Under the pieces are notes generated by a model. The model was not told the DNA's origin. It saw only the letters and a list, made by a program, of their open reading frames with translations, and searched no databases. Both the position numbers and the translations under genes were made by a program. Shown in pieces: positions 53,510 to 61,904 of a DNA stretch of 64,000 bases (the stretch's first letter is position 1; each line of letters opens with the position of its first letter). The DNA lies in contig JAOAEQ010000006.1 in the NCBI GenBank assembly GCA_026416715.1, positions 18,598 through 82,597 on the forward strand, given 5' to 3'. The stretch is from a bacterium (GTDB lineage Bacteria > UBP4 > UBA4092 > JAOAEQ01).

Positions 53510-55369
53510 TTAAGGTTTCAGGCGGTATAGTATGATTGCATACCAAGACCATTCTACCCGCAGATATTGGTCACAAAATGTGGAAAACCGTTTGTATTGT
53601 TCGGCGTTTTCCCAAGTGAAATATGGTCCATAGAATTTAGTCAATCGTGCAACTTCGTAGGGATTGAATAGAACATGGGTTACTTTCATTTCGCGGAGTC
53701 CGAAATAGATTTCATCGGGTGATTGTGCGGATTTCACCAAATCTTCTATTAGGCATCGGTCAAACACCGTATTAAGTATTGCCGAGCGAGTAAGATGATG
53801 CCGGCGCGCTTCTCCAATAAAAAGCACCGTCGCGGTTGCCGGTAAATTAGTATTGATATATTCCATTGCCGGATATATAGATAAACCGTTGAGAATCTGG
53901 CGCCGCCATTCAGATTTTGGCAATCCACTCGGGGGAAGTGCTGGTAAAAACTTCAATCCGATAAATAGAATAACTAATACCGTAAATCCGGATAATATAT
54001 ATTTAATATACTCATGTTTTATATGGTTATATATAACGATAATTAATCCTAAAGCAACTGCTGGCAAAATTGGCATTAAGAATCGTTCTATATGCTCGGT
54101 TAAAAAAAACCAGAAGATATATCCGGATAAAATATAGATTAAGAGATAGCGGAGTTTTGTATCCTTTTTCCATGTAACCAGGAGAACTAATACGGTTAAA
54201 ATCGTTATGCGGGAGAAGTCCTGATAAAACGGTTTGAGATAATTAAACGATAGATGTGCGTTCATAAATTTCGTTGCGAGTTCCGGCGTCCACGTGTATC
54301 CACCAAACAGATTGTAAAATAATGGGAATATAGGGTTGCTGGTGAAAATATAATTTTTAATTAACCAAGGAAGAGTTAAAAGAAAAGCGCTAACGACTAA
54401 GTACCATGCCAACAAAATTGATTTTGTTCTATCCTTTTGAACCACAATGTTATGCCAGAGAAACGCTAAAAATAATGGTATTGCCATCGTCAAAACCGCC
54501 GTATATTTGCAACCGAGTCCAAAGCCGAGAAAGATACTCGAGCGTATTAAATCTACCGGATTTTCATCACGCAGCCAGTTGAAAAAAGCTAGGAGCATTA
54601 GCGTTGCGAATCCTGCAAGCGATAAGTCAATATTCGCTTGCAGGTTAACCTGGAAAACGAGCGGAAATGCAAAGAAAATCACCGCAGCAACCATCCCTAC
54701 GGTTTCCGACCACCATTTCTTGCCTAAAACGAATAATCCCATCGCTGCAAGAATTCCGAGATAGAAGTGAAAGAGTTTGCCGGTTACATCGTCGTGCAGT
54801 AGCATTCCGAGGGTATATAACATTTCGGTGTTGGCAGGAAAATGCGCATAAACATTGCCGGGAACTGCGGTGATTTTATGATGCTGTAGATAATAATCCG
54901 GTGCCCCGAAATGGTATTCCAGCGCGTCATATTCAAACGGCGGGATTACTGCAATATTCAATTGGATGAGAACAATAAACAAAAAAAGGAGAGACCAGAA
55001 ATAGCTCGCGCGAAGTGTCAATAATTTCGGCTGCGAGAGAGCTCGAATAAGGGTTCTAGCTTTTCGCACGAGACTATATATAACCGGCAGCGTTAATAAT
55101 AAAAGCAATAAAACTATCAAACGAAAATAGAGGAGATTACATAATCCGAGTGATAGAACAAATAGGGAAAACAACCCGAATCCTAATCCAGTAGAAAAAA
55201 TGAGATTTTCTAAATTAAACGTTGGTTGATTGGGTAAGGAGGAACTGTTGGTTTTTCTGTTAAGTAATTTTAAAATCTGCCAGCCATAATAAGTCGCTAG
55301 AATAGTTATCGCAAAACTGATTAAAATAGAATCGGCCGAAACGAGTAGGTTCCAAACGAATGAAAACAT
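53510..55369 (-). CDS. GT-C-like polytopic membrane protein (glycosyltransferase-like)
   Basis: The 619-residue protein has about 12 transmembrane helices. An early extracytoplasmic loop contains IPPFEYDALEYHFGAPDYYL, with the acidic pair typical of GT-C enzymes that use polyprenyl-linked sugars. Charged loops at LGFGLGCKYTAVLTMAIPLF and HIERFLMPILPAVALGL and a soluble C-terminal domain (about 480-619) support a family 39/83-like enzyme. The exact family is not recognised. It is separated from the ferredoxin gene by 45 nt and from the oxidoreductase gene by 143 nt. Confidence 0.75.
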   Translation of the reverse strand: MFSFVWNLLVSADSILISFAITILATYYGWQILKLLNRKTNSSSLPNQPTFNLENLIFSTGLGFGLFSLFVLSLGLCNLLYFRLIVLLLLLLTLPVIYSLVRKARTLIRALSQPKLLTLRASYFWSLLFLFIVLIQLNIAVIPPFEYDALEYHFGAPDYYLQHHKITAVPGNVYAHFPANTEMLYTLGMLLHDDVTGKLFHFYLGILAAMGLFVLGKKWWSETVGMVAAVIFFAFPLVFQVNLQANIDLSLAGFATLMLLAFFNWLRDENPVDLIRSSIFLGFGLGCKYTAVLTMAIPLFLAFLWHNIVVQKDRTKSILLAWYLVVSAFLLTLPWLIKNYIFTSNPIFPLFYNLFGGYTWTPELATKFMNAHLSFNYLKPFYQDFSRITILTVLVLLVTWKKDTKLRYLLIYILSGYIFWFFLTEHIERFLMPILPAVALGLIIVIYNHIKHEYIKYILSGFTVLVILFIGLKFLPALPPSGLPKSEWRRQILNGLSIYPAMEYINTNLPATATVLFIGEARRHHLTRSAILNTVFDRCLIEDLVKSAQSPDEIYFGLREMKVTHVLFNPYEVARLTKFYGPYFTWENAEQYKRFSTFCDQYLRVEWSWYAIILYRLKP

Positions 55370-55414
55370 TATAAAATCTAAAATTTCGAATAAACCAAAA
55401 TATCTTTGGCAAAC

Positions 55415-55639
55415 TTATTTATAAATGGTGATGGCGACATCGGGACACATCGTTCCGCAAAGAGTGCACGAAGTACACTTCTCGTTATCGGTGAAAACCG
55501 CATAATGGTATCCAGCAGAATTCAACTCTTCCGACATTACCAAAAGTTTCAAGGGACAAACGCTTATACACAACTCGCACCCTTTACATCGTTCTTTATC
55601 AATAATAACTCTTAATTTAACGTTAGTATCGTTTTTCAT
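55415..55639 (-). CDS. 2x[4Fe-4S] ferredoxin (KorD-like)
   Basis: The 74-residue protein has two classical cluster motifs: Cys18, 21, 24, 28 followed by Pro, and Cys55, 58, 61, 65 followed by Pro. The layout IDKERCKGCELCISVCPLKLL matches the ferredoxin subunit of 2-oxoacid:ferredoxin oxidoreductases (delta/KorD), but the other subunits are not beside it. It lies between two membrane-protein genes and may act as a free low-potential electron carrier. Confidence 0.85.
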   Translation of the reverse strand: MKNDTNVKLRVIIDKERCKGCELCISVCPLKLLVMSEELNSAGYHYAVFTDNEKCTSCTLCGTMCPDVAITIYK

Positions 55640-55646
55640 AGTTAGG

Positions 55647-56738
55647 TTATGTTGCGGGAACCGCTCCTGAAAATGAAGGGTACCCCAGACTATTTCCCTC
55701 TGATTTTAAAACCGCTAATTCATGGTCGCAGGCACCAAGAAATAGCAAAGTATACGTTCGGAAGAACACAGCTAACGGTAACAGTAAACATATCATAATC
55801 AGAAACAAGGGTATAATTAAAATACCGATCGGTACGCTTATTGCAATAACCATAATCGTTACTTTCGCTAATGCTAGGTGCATAGCGGTGAGCAGCAAAT
55901 ACGTTATTCCTCCAATGATGAAACCAATGATTCCAAAAGGAATTAGTACCGCTAAAACCACCAGGAACGTAATTATCCCGCCGCCTATGCCGAGTACAAA
56001 TTTCATTAACAGGAATCTCACCGTATCCCAAGCATGCGACTGCAATGTTTTCCAATATCGTTTCCACGCAGGGAGTATCCCGATATTCTGAACATACATG
56101 GTCGGAACTACAAAGTTGTTGGTAAACGTATGGACTAATACACCGATAAGGATAATCGGAAGCAGGAGAATAATTATACCTAAAACTGTTATTACGATTG
56201 GTATAAACCCACTATCTTTAAGAGCATCGAGCCCGCCGACTGAAGCGATCAGTATAATAACCGGAAGTGCAATTGCTAAGATAACTAAAAAGAAAATAAT
56301 CAATCCGACAATTAACCGAAAGAAAAACAATCGCCAGCCCAGCGATTGAAATCGAGCGAACCCAGGTCCAATAGCTACTTGATTTTTCGCTAATGCGTCT
56401 ATAAAAATAAATGTGAATATCGCTCGAAGAATAGCAAAGATAACACTGAGCGTTATAATCAGTCCTAACATGATTCCAACCAGGATAATAATAACGACAA
56501 TATGTTCACGCAGATATTCCCATAGAGGGGTTAATGATGGGGAATATGGTTGGTCTGGCGGTCCACCGGTAGGAATGTTAAATCCACCGCCGCCACCGCC
56601 GACAAACGCTTCCCCAGCCAGCCAAGCGACAAAGGCTAGCTTGAGCCATTTCCGAAAGGAAACCGGACTCGTGAATAGCAGATTTTTGGTAAACTGAATT
56701 GCTGGTTCAATAAGTTGTGTTACCGAAACGGTTGTCAT
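55647..56738 (-). CDS. polytopic inner-membrane protein of unknown function
   Basis: The 363-residue protein has about seven to eight membrane helices and long Ile/Leu/Val runs, with a glycine-rich, proline-rich segment near 46-70 (VGGGGGGFN). Phrases such as FRKWLKLAFVAWLAGE near the start and FTNNFVVPTMYVQNIGILPAWKRYWKT in the middle resemble families annotated as DUF7544 or glycerophosphoryl diester phosphodiesterase membrane-domain proteins. No active site is visible. It starts a minus-strand run and is followed after 7 nt by a ferredoxin gene. Confidence 0.65.
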   Translation of the reverse strand: MTTVSVTQLIEPAIQFTKNLLFTSPVSFRKWLKLAFVAWLAGEAFVGGGGGGFNIPTGGPPDQPYSPSLTPLWEYLREHIVVIIILVGIMLGLIITLSVIFAILRAIFTFIFIDALAKNQVAIGPGFARFQSLGWRLFFFRLIVGLIIFFLVILAIALPVIILIASVGGLDALKDSGFIPIVITVLGIIILLLPIILIGVLVHTFTNNFVVPTMYVQNIGILPAWKRYWKTLQSHAWDTVRFLLMKFVLGIGGGIITFLVVLAVLIPFGIIGFIIGGITYLLLTAMHLALAKVTIMVIAISVPIGILIIPLFLIMICLLLPLAVFFRTYTLLFLGACDHELAVLKSEGNSLGYPSFSGAVPAT

Positions 56739-56862
56739 AAAAAATAAGTCGAATCTAATCTGATTCTTATGTGCTCATTGAACTTTCCTTATATAGTATC
56801 CTATTCAAAGGATATACTTGTCAAATAGAATAAATGGGATAGTTCTTCGTTCCGTCATAAAC

Positions 56863-56892
56863 TTGACATAGACCGCTATATCACGGTAATAT
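56863..56892 (+). promoter_or_regulatory. sigma-70-like promoter of the foldase gene
   Basis: TTGACA (56863-56868), an 18-nt spacer and TAATAT (56887-56892); transcription would start near 56899, about 39 nt before the gene at 56938. Confidence 0.65.
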
Positions 56893-56937
56893 TTTTGTAA
56901 AACAAATCTGTTCCGACTGGGAGGTTAAAACAACGGT

Positions 56938-58965
56938 ATGGTAATTCAACCAAAACGATTATGTTCTATTATCACCATAGGTTTTATCGGAGTATGTTTC
57001 ATTTCACCGGTCTCAGCGCAATTGTTCAAAAAGAAACCCAAACCGGCGGTGCAACCAACTGCTGTGAGTACTTCTACTGCAACGACCGCTTCCGCTCCAA
57101 GTAACGAGGTTTCTCCCGCGGACATTATCGTAGCAACTTATCGTGGCGGAAAATATACTGGTCAAGATTTACAGTCGAAACTCAAATCGCTTGACCCTTA
57201 TACTCGGTTGGAAATGGAAGAAGAGGGGAACGAAACTGAAGCGATAAAACGTTTGGTTAAAGAAGCGGTTCGCGACCGAGTTCTTTATGCAGAAGCGATT
57301 AAAAATAAACTCGACCAGGACCCGCTGTTCAAAAGTCTTGTTGAAGACCGGGAAGATCGGTTAATGGTTGATAAACTATATCAGCGCGAAGTTCTGTCAA
57401 AAGCTACGGTAACCGAAGATGATATCCGTAACTATTATAATACCCATATAAACGAGTTTACTAATCCGCAGGGAGACCAATTTAAAATTCGGTATATTTT
57501 CGTTGATACCAGAAGAAAACGCACGACCGACGAGGAGAAAGCGGAAGGATTGAAAAAAATCCTTGAAGCGTATCAGAAACTGAAAGAAGGTAACGATTTT
57601 GTTGAAGTAGCAAAAGAATATTCCGAGTCGGAAGAATCGCTGCGCGGGCAGGTTGCTGGTCCGTTTGCAAGAGACACAATCCTGAAAGAGATAGAAACTG
57701 CGGCATTATCGCTGAAACCAGGAGAATTTAGTAGTATTATTACTACCAAACACGGATATAACATCGTTCGATTAGAAGAATTTATCCCCGCGGTAACCCC
57801 CTATGAAAAAGCTAAAGCCGCTATTCAAGGACGCGTTCTGTTTGAGAAACGACAGCAGATAGCAAATGAAGCGCAGAAACGGATTTTCGATTCCGTAACC
57901 ACTTATAAAAATATCGCCGCATTGGAATCGCTCGCCGGGATAACCACTGCTAAAGAAACAGGCGTCCAAGATACAACAGCACAACCGACGAGCAAAAAAG
58001 AAAAGAAATATTTAGCGGATGTTGTTGCAGACTATGCGAAAAAAACCGATGCAAAATCGTTGGCTGAATTCGTTGATAAATTCAGTTGGAGCCACAAATC
58101 GAATCCGATATTATTAAGTATCGTTCGTCTTCCCACAAAAAGCGATAAAAAGCAAACGTTCCTTGATTTCTTACGAGAAGGTCGCCCGCAAGACCGATAT
58201 ATTTTCACGCTCAATGATATGAGATTACGCCAGAACGATCCGCGGTTTGCCCCGATGTGGGCTAATCTCGATGCACAAAAACGGTCGCTTGACCAATTGG
58301 CGCAAATAAAAACGTTCGCTATGGAAGCGCGCATACAAGGGCTGGATAAAGACCCAGACATCGTAAAGCAAGTTCAGGAGTTTAAAGAAAAAGAACTGGC
58401 GAATAAAATGCTTAACCAGAAAGTTGATGCGCGGTTAACTGTTTCCGATAAGGATATCGAAGAATTTTATGCAAGAAACAGTTCGTGGTATATGACGCAG
58501 AAAGAGATTTTTGCGCGTGTCATTTTAATTAAAGCACCGCGCGAGAATCCAATGCAACTGAGTATCGCTAAAGATTCCTGCTGGGAGATTTATAGTAAAC
58601 TCACTGCCGGCGCGAATTTTATCGAACTAGCGCAAGAATATTCGCAAGGACCGAATCCGGAAAAAGGGGGAGAAATCGGGTGGGTATTTATGGGACCGAG
58701 CGGATATTTATTTGATACTGCGGCGTTTGCCTTGAAAAAAGGCGAGTTTAGCGTTCCGGTTCCGCTAAAACAGGGATACGGAATTATTAAAGTTGATGAT
58801 ATTCGCGAACCGCGTCTGCAAACCCTTGATGAAGTTCGTAATAATGTTAAAGAAGGGGTAATGAACGAGAAACGAATGAAATTAACTCAACTCATTACTG
58901 ATGAAATTCTTGCTTCGGTTAATTTCCAGTTAGACGAGAAACAGATGCTGAAAGCTATCCCGTAA
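56938..58965 (+). CDS. periplasmic peptidyl-prolyl isomerase with two parvulin domains (SurA/PrsA-like)
   Basis: The 675-residue protein has a signal peptide (hydrophobic about 10-27) and a Pro/Thr/Ser linker. A helical chaperone part follows (about 60-180) with EAVRDRVLYAEAIKN. Parvulin domain 1 (about 182-285) has FKIRYIFVDTRRK, FVEVAKEYSESEES and LKPGEFSSIITTKHGYNIVRL. Domain 2 (about 520-625) has FARVILIKAPREN, FIELAQEYSQGPNPEKGGEIGW and LKKGEFSVPVPLKQGYGIIKV. SurA-like proteins fold outer-membrane beta-barrels, and PrsA-like ones fold secreted proteins. GGGAGG precedes the start at 13 nt. It is the only gene on its strand here. Confidence 0.88.
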   Translation: MVIQPKRLCSIITIGFIGVCFISPVSAQLFKKKPKPAVQPTAVSTSTATTASAPSNEVSPADIIVATYRGGKYTGQDLQSKLKSLDPYTRLEMEEEGNETEAIKRLVKEAVRDRVLYAEAIKNKLDQDPLFKSLVEDREDRLMVDKLYQREVLSKATVTEDDIRNYYNTHINEFTNPQGDQFKIRYIFVDTRRKRTTDEEKAEGLKKILEAYQKLKEGNDFVEVAKEYSESEESLRGQVAGPFARDTILKEIETAALSLKPGEFSSIITTKHGYNIVRLEEFIPAVTPYEKAKAAIQGRVLFEKRQQIANEAQKRIFDSVTTYKNIAALESLAGITTAKETGVQDTTAQPTSKKEKKYLADVVADYAKKTDAKSLAEFVDKFSWSHKSNPILLSIVRLPTKSDKKQTFLDFLREGRPQDRYIFTLNDMRLRQNDPRFAPMWANLDAQKRSLDQLAQIKTFAMEARIQGLDKDPDIVKQVQEFKEKELANKMLNQKVDARLTVSDKDIEEFYARNSSWYMTQKEIFARVILIKAPRENPMQLSIAKDSCWEIYSKLTAGANFIELAQEYSQGPNPEKGGEIGWVFMGPSGYLFDTAAFALKKGEFSVPVPLKQGYGIIKVDDIREPRLQTLDEVRNNVKEGVMNEKRMKLTQLITDEILASVNFQLDEKQMLKAIP

Positions 58966-59003
58966 GAGAAAAAAATCAGTAAAAAATTCGAATGATAGAA
59001 TAG

Positions 59004-59041
59004 AAAAAAGTTCAATCCGCAGCAGGGGATTGAACTTTTTT
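59004..59041. terminator. bidirectional Rho-independent terminator
   Basis: The 9-bp stem GTTCAATCC/GGATTGAAC (59010-59018 with 59027-59035) has an A-run on the left and a T-run on the right. It can stop the foldase gene on the plus strand and the TPR gene on the minus strand, which converge here. Confidence 0.88.
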
Positions 59042-59043
59042 CT

Positions 59044-60540
59044 TTAGGGCGTTCGTTTGATAGGTCCGTAGTCCAACCCGGATTTATAGGATTTAATCGC
59101 AGATTCTATAGCGTTCATTGATTGCTGCAACTCCTGCGCTTTCTCCAGTTTTTTTTGTACCTCCGGATTATGCGGTTCTAACTCTAATATTTCCTGATAT
59201 GTTTTGATTGCCGGCGGATACATACTCCGTTGCATATAAGCATCAGCGAGTTTAGTTAATTCCATTGCTGCGAGTTTCGGTTCATTCCGTTTTTTATAGA
59301 GCTCAACTAATCGATGCGCAATCTCTGCGTTTAACGGGTTCAATTGCAGAATTCGCTGATAATTTTCGATAAGTTTTTCTTCCGGCGATTTTGCCGGAAT
59401 ACCTCCTTCTAACTGACTCGGTTGGGAAACCGATTTACTCTTTCTGAGTCTCGCTATTCCATCCAATCCTTGCATAGCTAGCGGATGTCCTGGTTCTAGC
59501 TCAATAATGTGACGATAGGTTTTCTCGGCATTATCCAGGTCACCGGTTTCTAGATATGATTCCGCTAATGAAAGATAATCCGGGATTAACTCAAATTCTA
59601 ATCCTACTTCCAGGTAAGCATTAATATATCCTAATCGTGCGGGGATATCTCTGGGATTGGTATCAAGGATTTTCCGATAATATTCTAGTTTCCCATTCGT
59701 TGATTCCGGAATCGGTTCTACCGGCGGTTCGGATGCAATGGGTTGACTCACCGGTTGCGGTTCGCTTATTGTTGGTTCGGATATCGGTTCCGTCGGAGGT
59801 TGTGCTGACTCAATCTGGTCGACAGGTTCCAATGGTTGACCTGCGATTTTTTCTTCTGATTCTGATAGTACAGTTGGTTCCTGCGCTAAAACTTGTTCTG
59901 CAGGAACTGGCTCCGAAACACTTTCTGAAACCGCAGAGATTGCTTCCGGCGCTGTTTCTGATTGAGGTTCTACTTGCATTGGTGGAGTAATTTCAGGAGT
60001 AATTACTTCGGTAACGATTCCGAGCGCAGTTTTCGCGGTCGCATTATCTGGGTCAAGTTCTAATATCCGTTGATAAGTCTGGGTAACCGAGTTTATCTCT
60101 TCTTTTTTCTGATACGCTTCGGCAAGATTTATGAGCTCTTTAATTGCTTCCGATTTCGCATTATTGTTTAAGAGAATATCGATCAGTTGATTTCGGACTT
60201 CGATATTTTCCGGTTGCAACGCTAATATCGCATGATATACCCCTACCGCTTCCCAGACCGCACCGTTAGCCAGATGCTCTTCTGCTACCTTAAGCGACCG
60301 TTGAATAAATCCAGCGATATCCCCTTGCGGAGTTTTCTCTCCTGCAACGGGTTCACTTGTTCCCGAGGGCGGTGTTATAGGATATGCGACAACCTCGGTT
60401 ACTTCTCGAACACGTTCCGTGGCGTTCTTCCCCTGCAACTGCTTTTTGATGAATGCGGTTGCGCTGAATCCGCCACGCGCTCGCGGTTGTTGCGGTTGTT
60501 GGGTATTAGTATTATTTGTTGTATCGCTTTTATTCGCCAT
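59044..60540 (-). CDS. TPR-repeat protein with a long acidic linker
   Basis: The 498-residue product starts with a Gln/Asn/Pro-rich disordered segment. TPR blocks follow: about 90-185 (YHAILALQPENIEVRNQLID, YQRILELDPDNATAK), about 290-375 (YRKILDTNPRDIPARLGYI, YRHIIELEPGHPLAMQGLDG) and about 395-480 (YQRILQLNPLNAEIAHRLVE, YQEILELEPHNPEVQKKLE). Glu/Pro/Ser-rich linkers separate them (about 188-280). TPRs mediate protein contacts; FimV- and PilF-like scaffolds of pili share this style. No signal peptide is seen, so it is cytoplasmic. It lies 102 nt downstream of the ExeA-like ATPase gene on the same strand. Confidence 0.75.
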   Translation of the reverse strand: MANKSDTTNNTNTQQPQQPRARGGFSATAFIKKQLQGKNATERVREVTEVVAYPITPPSGTSEPVAGEKTPQGDIAGFIQRSLKVAEEHLANGAVWEAVGVYHAILALQPENIEVRNQLIDILLNNNAKSEAIKELINLAEAYQKKEEINSVTQTYQRILELDPDNATAKTALGIVTEVITPEITPPMQVEPQSETAPEAISAVSESVSEPVPAEQVLAQEPTVLSESEEKIAGQPLEPVDQIESAQPPTEPISEPTISEPQPVSQPIASEPPVEPIPESTNGKLEYYRKILDTNPRDIPARLGYINAYLEVGLEFELIPDYLSLAESYLETGDLDNAEKTYRHIIELEPGHPLAMQGLDGIARLRKSKSVSQPSQLEGGIPAKSPEEKLIENYQRILQLNPLNAEIAHRLVELYKKRNEPKLAAMELTKLADAYMQRSMYPPAIKTYQEILELEPHNPEVQKKLEKAQELQQSMNAIESAIKSYKSGLDYGPIKRTP

Positions 60541-60568
60541 GTATCACTTATTGGAAGAAAATCGAGTC

Positions 60569-60635
60569 GTCAGAAGTGAGATGCCCGATGTCAAACATTC
60601 GGGATACTCCGCCCGCTGACTTCTCTTCTTACCTC
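60569..60635. repeat. intergenic hairpin and GAAGT-type words
   Basis: A hairpin CCCGATGT/ACATTCGGG (60584-60603) lies between GTCAGAAGTGAG (60569-60580) and CTGACTTCTC (60616-60625), which form an outer imperfect inverted pair. The pattern resembles the other word-based inverted repeats of the window. Confidence 0.5.
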
Positions 60636-60642
60636 TTGGATT

Positions 60643-61473
60643 TTATCGAATTGGGATTCGCGCTACTTCCGCGGTAACCAGGTCTCCGTCAACTACTTTC
60701 TTCCCTTGAGTATATGCAGATAACAACGAATATGATGCTAACTTGCAGATATCTCGCGCTAATCCATTCGTTTCGCTATGAATAACATTGATCGCATCAT
60801 CGGTAAAAATTGTTTCCCCTTCCGGAAGGCCAGCTTTCTTCAATCGGAATTCAATCAATCCTTTTGTATCTTCGGGACCAAGCGGGTTTAATATATATGA
60901 CATTGCTACCCGTTGCCGGAAGTTTTTAAATCGTGGCGTACTGATTTTGTTTAAGAATTCTAACTGCGCAAAGATAACCACATTGATCAATTTCTGGTCA
61001 ACCGTTTCCATATTGAGTAATTCTCGTACCCGAAGGAGCTGGGTCGGGGTCATTTCCTGTCCTTCATCAATAATCAGCACGATCTTCTTTTTATTTTCGA
61101 ATCCTTCGCGTTCAACGAATTTGAATAATCCATCTTCTAGCCGTAATAGAGTAGCTCTGCCATTTAACGATGGAATTCCGAACGCATTACTGATTTTTTC
61201 TAGAAACGACATTTCTGATTTCGCTCGCGGCTGTCGAATAACCGCAAATAATGTATTTCCATCCTGAATCAGTTTATCGATGAGAAGATTACTTAAACTG
61301 GTTTTTCCGGTTCCGGCGTCTCCCAGCGTAACACATAATCCGCTGTTTAACGATAATGAAACGAGTATTCGCGATAAACATTCTTCATGCTCCGGACTCA
61401 TATATAAAAACTCGACACTCGGTCCGCTCTGAAACGGCTCTTTTGTTAACCCAAAAAATTCATAATATGCCAT
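60643..61473 (-). CDS. ExeA/GspA-like AAA ATPase
   Basis: The 276-residue P-loop ATPase begins MAYYEFFGLTKEPFQSGPSVEFLYMSPEHEE, the characteristic ExeA/GspA opening. Walker A is GDAGTGKTSL (54-63), Walker B is KKIVLIIDEGQEMTP, and FRQRVAMSYILNPL and an Arg-containing sensor follow. In Aeromonas ExeA helps insert the secretin through peptidoglycan. This protein lacks ExeA's periplasmic extension, so it is a short cytoplasmic form also found in pilus and transposition-related systems. The TPR gene follows, so the two may assist the pseudopilin-based machine seen at 1-4770. Confidence 0.85.
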   Translation of the reverse strand: MAYYEFFGLTKEPFQSGPSVEFLYMSPEHEECLSRILVSLSLNSGLCVTLGDAGTGKTSLSNLLIDKLIQDGNTLFAVIRQPRAKSEMSFLEKISNAFGIPSLNGRATLLRLEDGLFKFVEREGFENKKKIVLIIDEGQEMTPTQLLRVRELLNMETVDQKLINVVIFAQLEFLNKISTPRFKNFRQRVAMSYILNPLGPEDTKGLIEFRLKKAGLPEGETIFTDDAINVIHSETNGLARDICKLASYSLLSAYTQGKKVVDGDLVTAEVARIPIR

Positions 61474-61788
61474 AATGTATATTCCTCCCGGTCTATAGTC
61501 CGAATCGAAAATAGAAGAATATTCTTTATCTCCGGTTCGTTTTTTATTCGTTTTTTAACGTTCGTTATCCAAAATCCGAACTTCAGATTTATGGTTAAAT
61601 AATACCATTGTATTCAATAGTTTGCAACAGAAAAATAAGAATATCGGATAAGAATAGCAGTTTTGAGCAGAATAGGATACTTTTTCGCCTGATTTTGCCC
61701 ATAAAATCTAGTAGAGTCAGCCAAACGAACCCTGATACGTTACCAGTTCTATGAGAGATAATTACATTGTAGTCTCAACAAATAATAG
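61474..61788. other. divergent intergenic region
   Basis: It separates the ExeA-like and larE genes. T-rich runs (TTCGTTTTTTATTCG and relatives) precede the ATPase gene; nothing else is recognised. Confidence 0.4.
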
Positions 61789-61830
61789 GGAGTAAGGATG
61801 AACGAGCTCGAGCTCGTTCATCTTAACTCC
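61789..61830. repeat. palindromic hairpin element C
   Basis: A perfect 26-nt palindrome (61797-61822) with no loop, centre GAGCTC|GAGCTC, is flanked by GGAGT (61789-61793) and ACTCC (61826-61830). The core GATGAACGAGCT equals that of element B. Confidence 0.88.
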
Positions 61831-61888
61831 AGTTACTCTGGTAGTGCCTAGGGGCAAAATAATTAGGGTCGCGCGTAGTGTTTTGTAT

Positions 61889-61894
61889 TATAAT
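61889..61894 (+). promoter_or_regulatory. -10 box close to the larE start
   Basis: TATAAT ends 10 nt before the ATG at 61905, like the arrangement before the gene at 45183; no good -35 or ribosome-binding site is visible, so leaderless start is possible. Confidence 0.4.
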
Positions 61895-61904
61895 ATCTAA
61901 CGAT

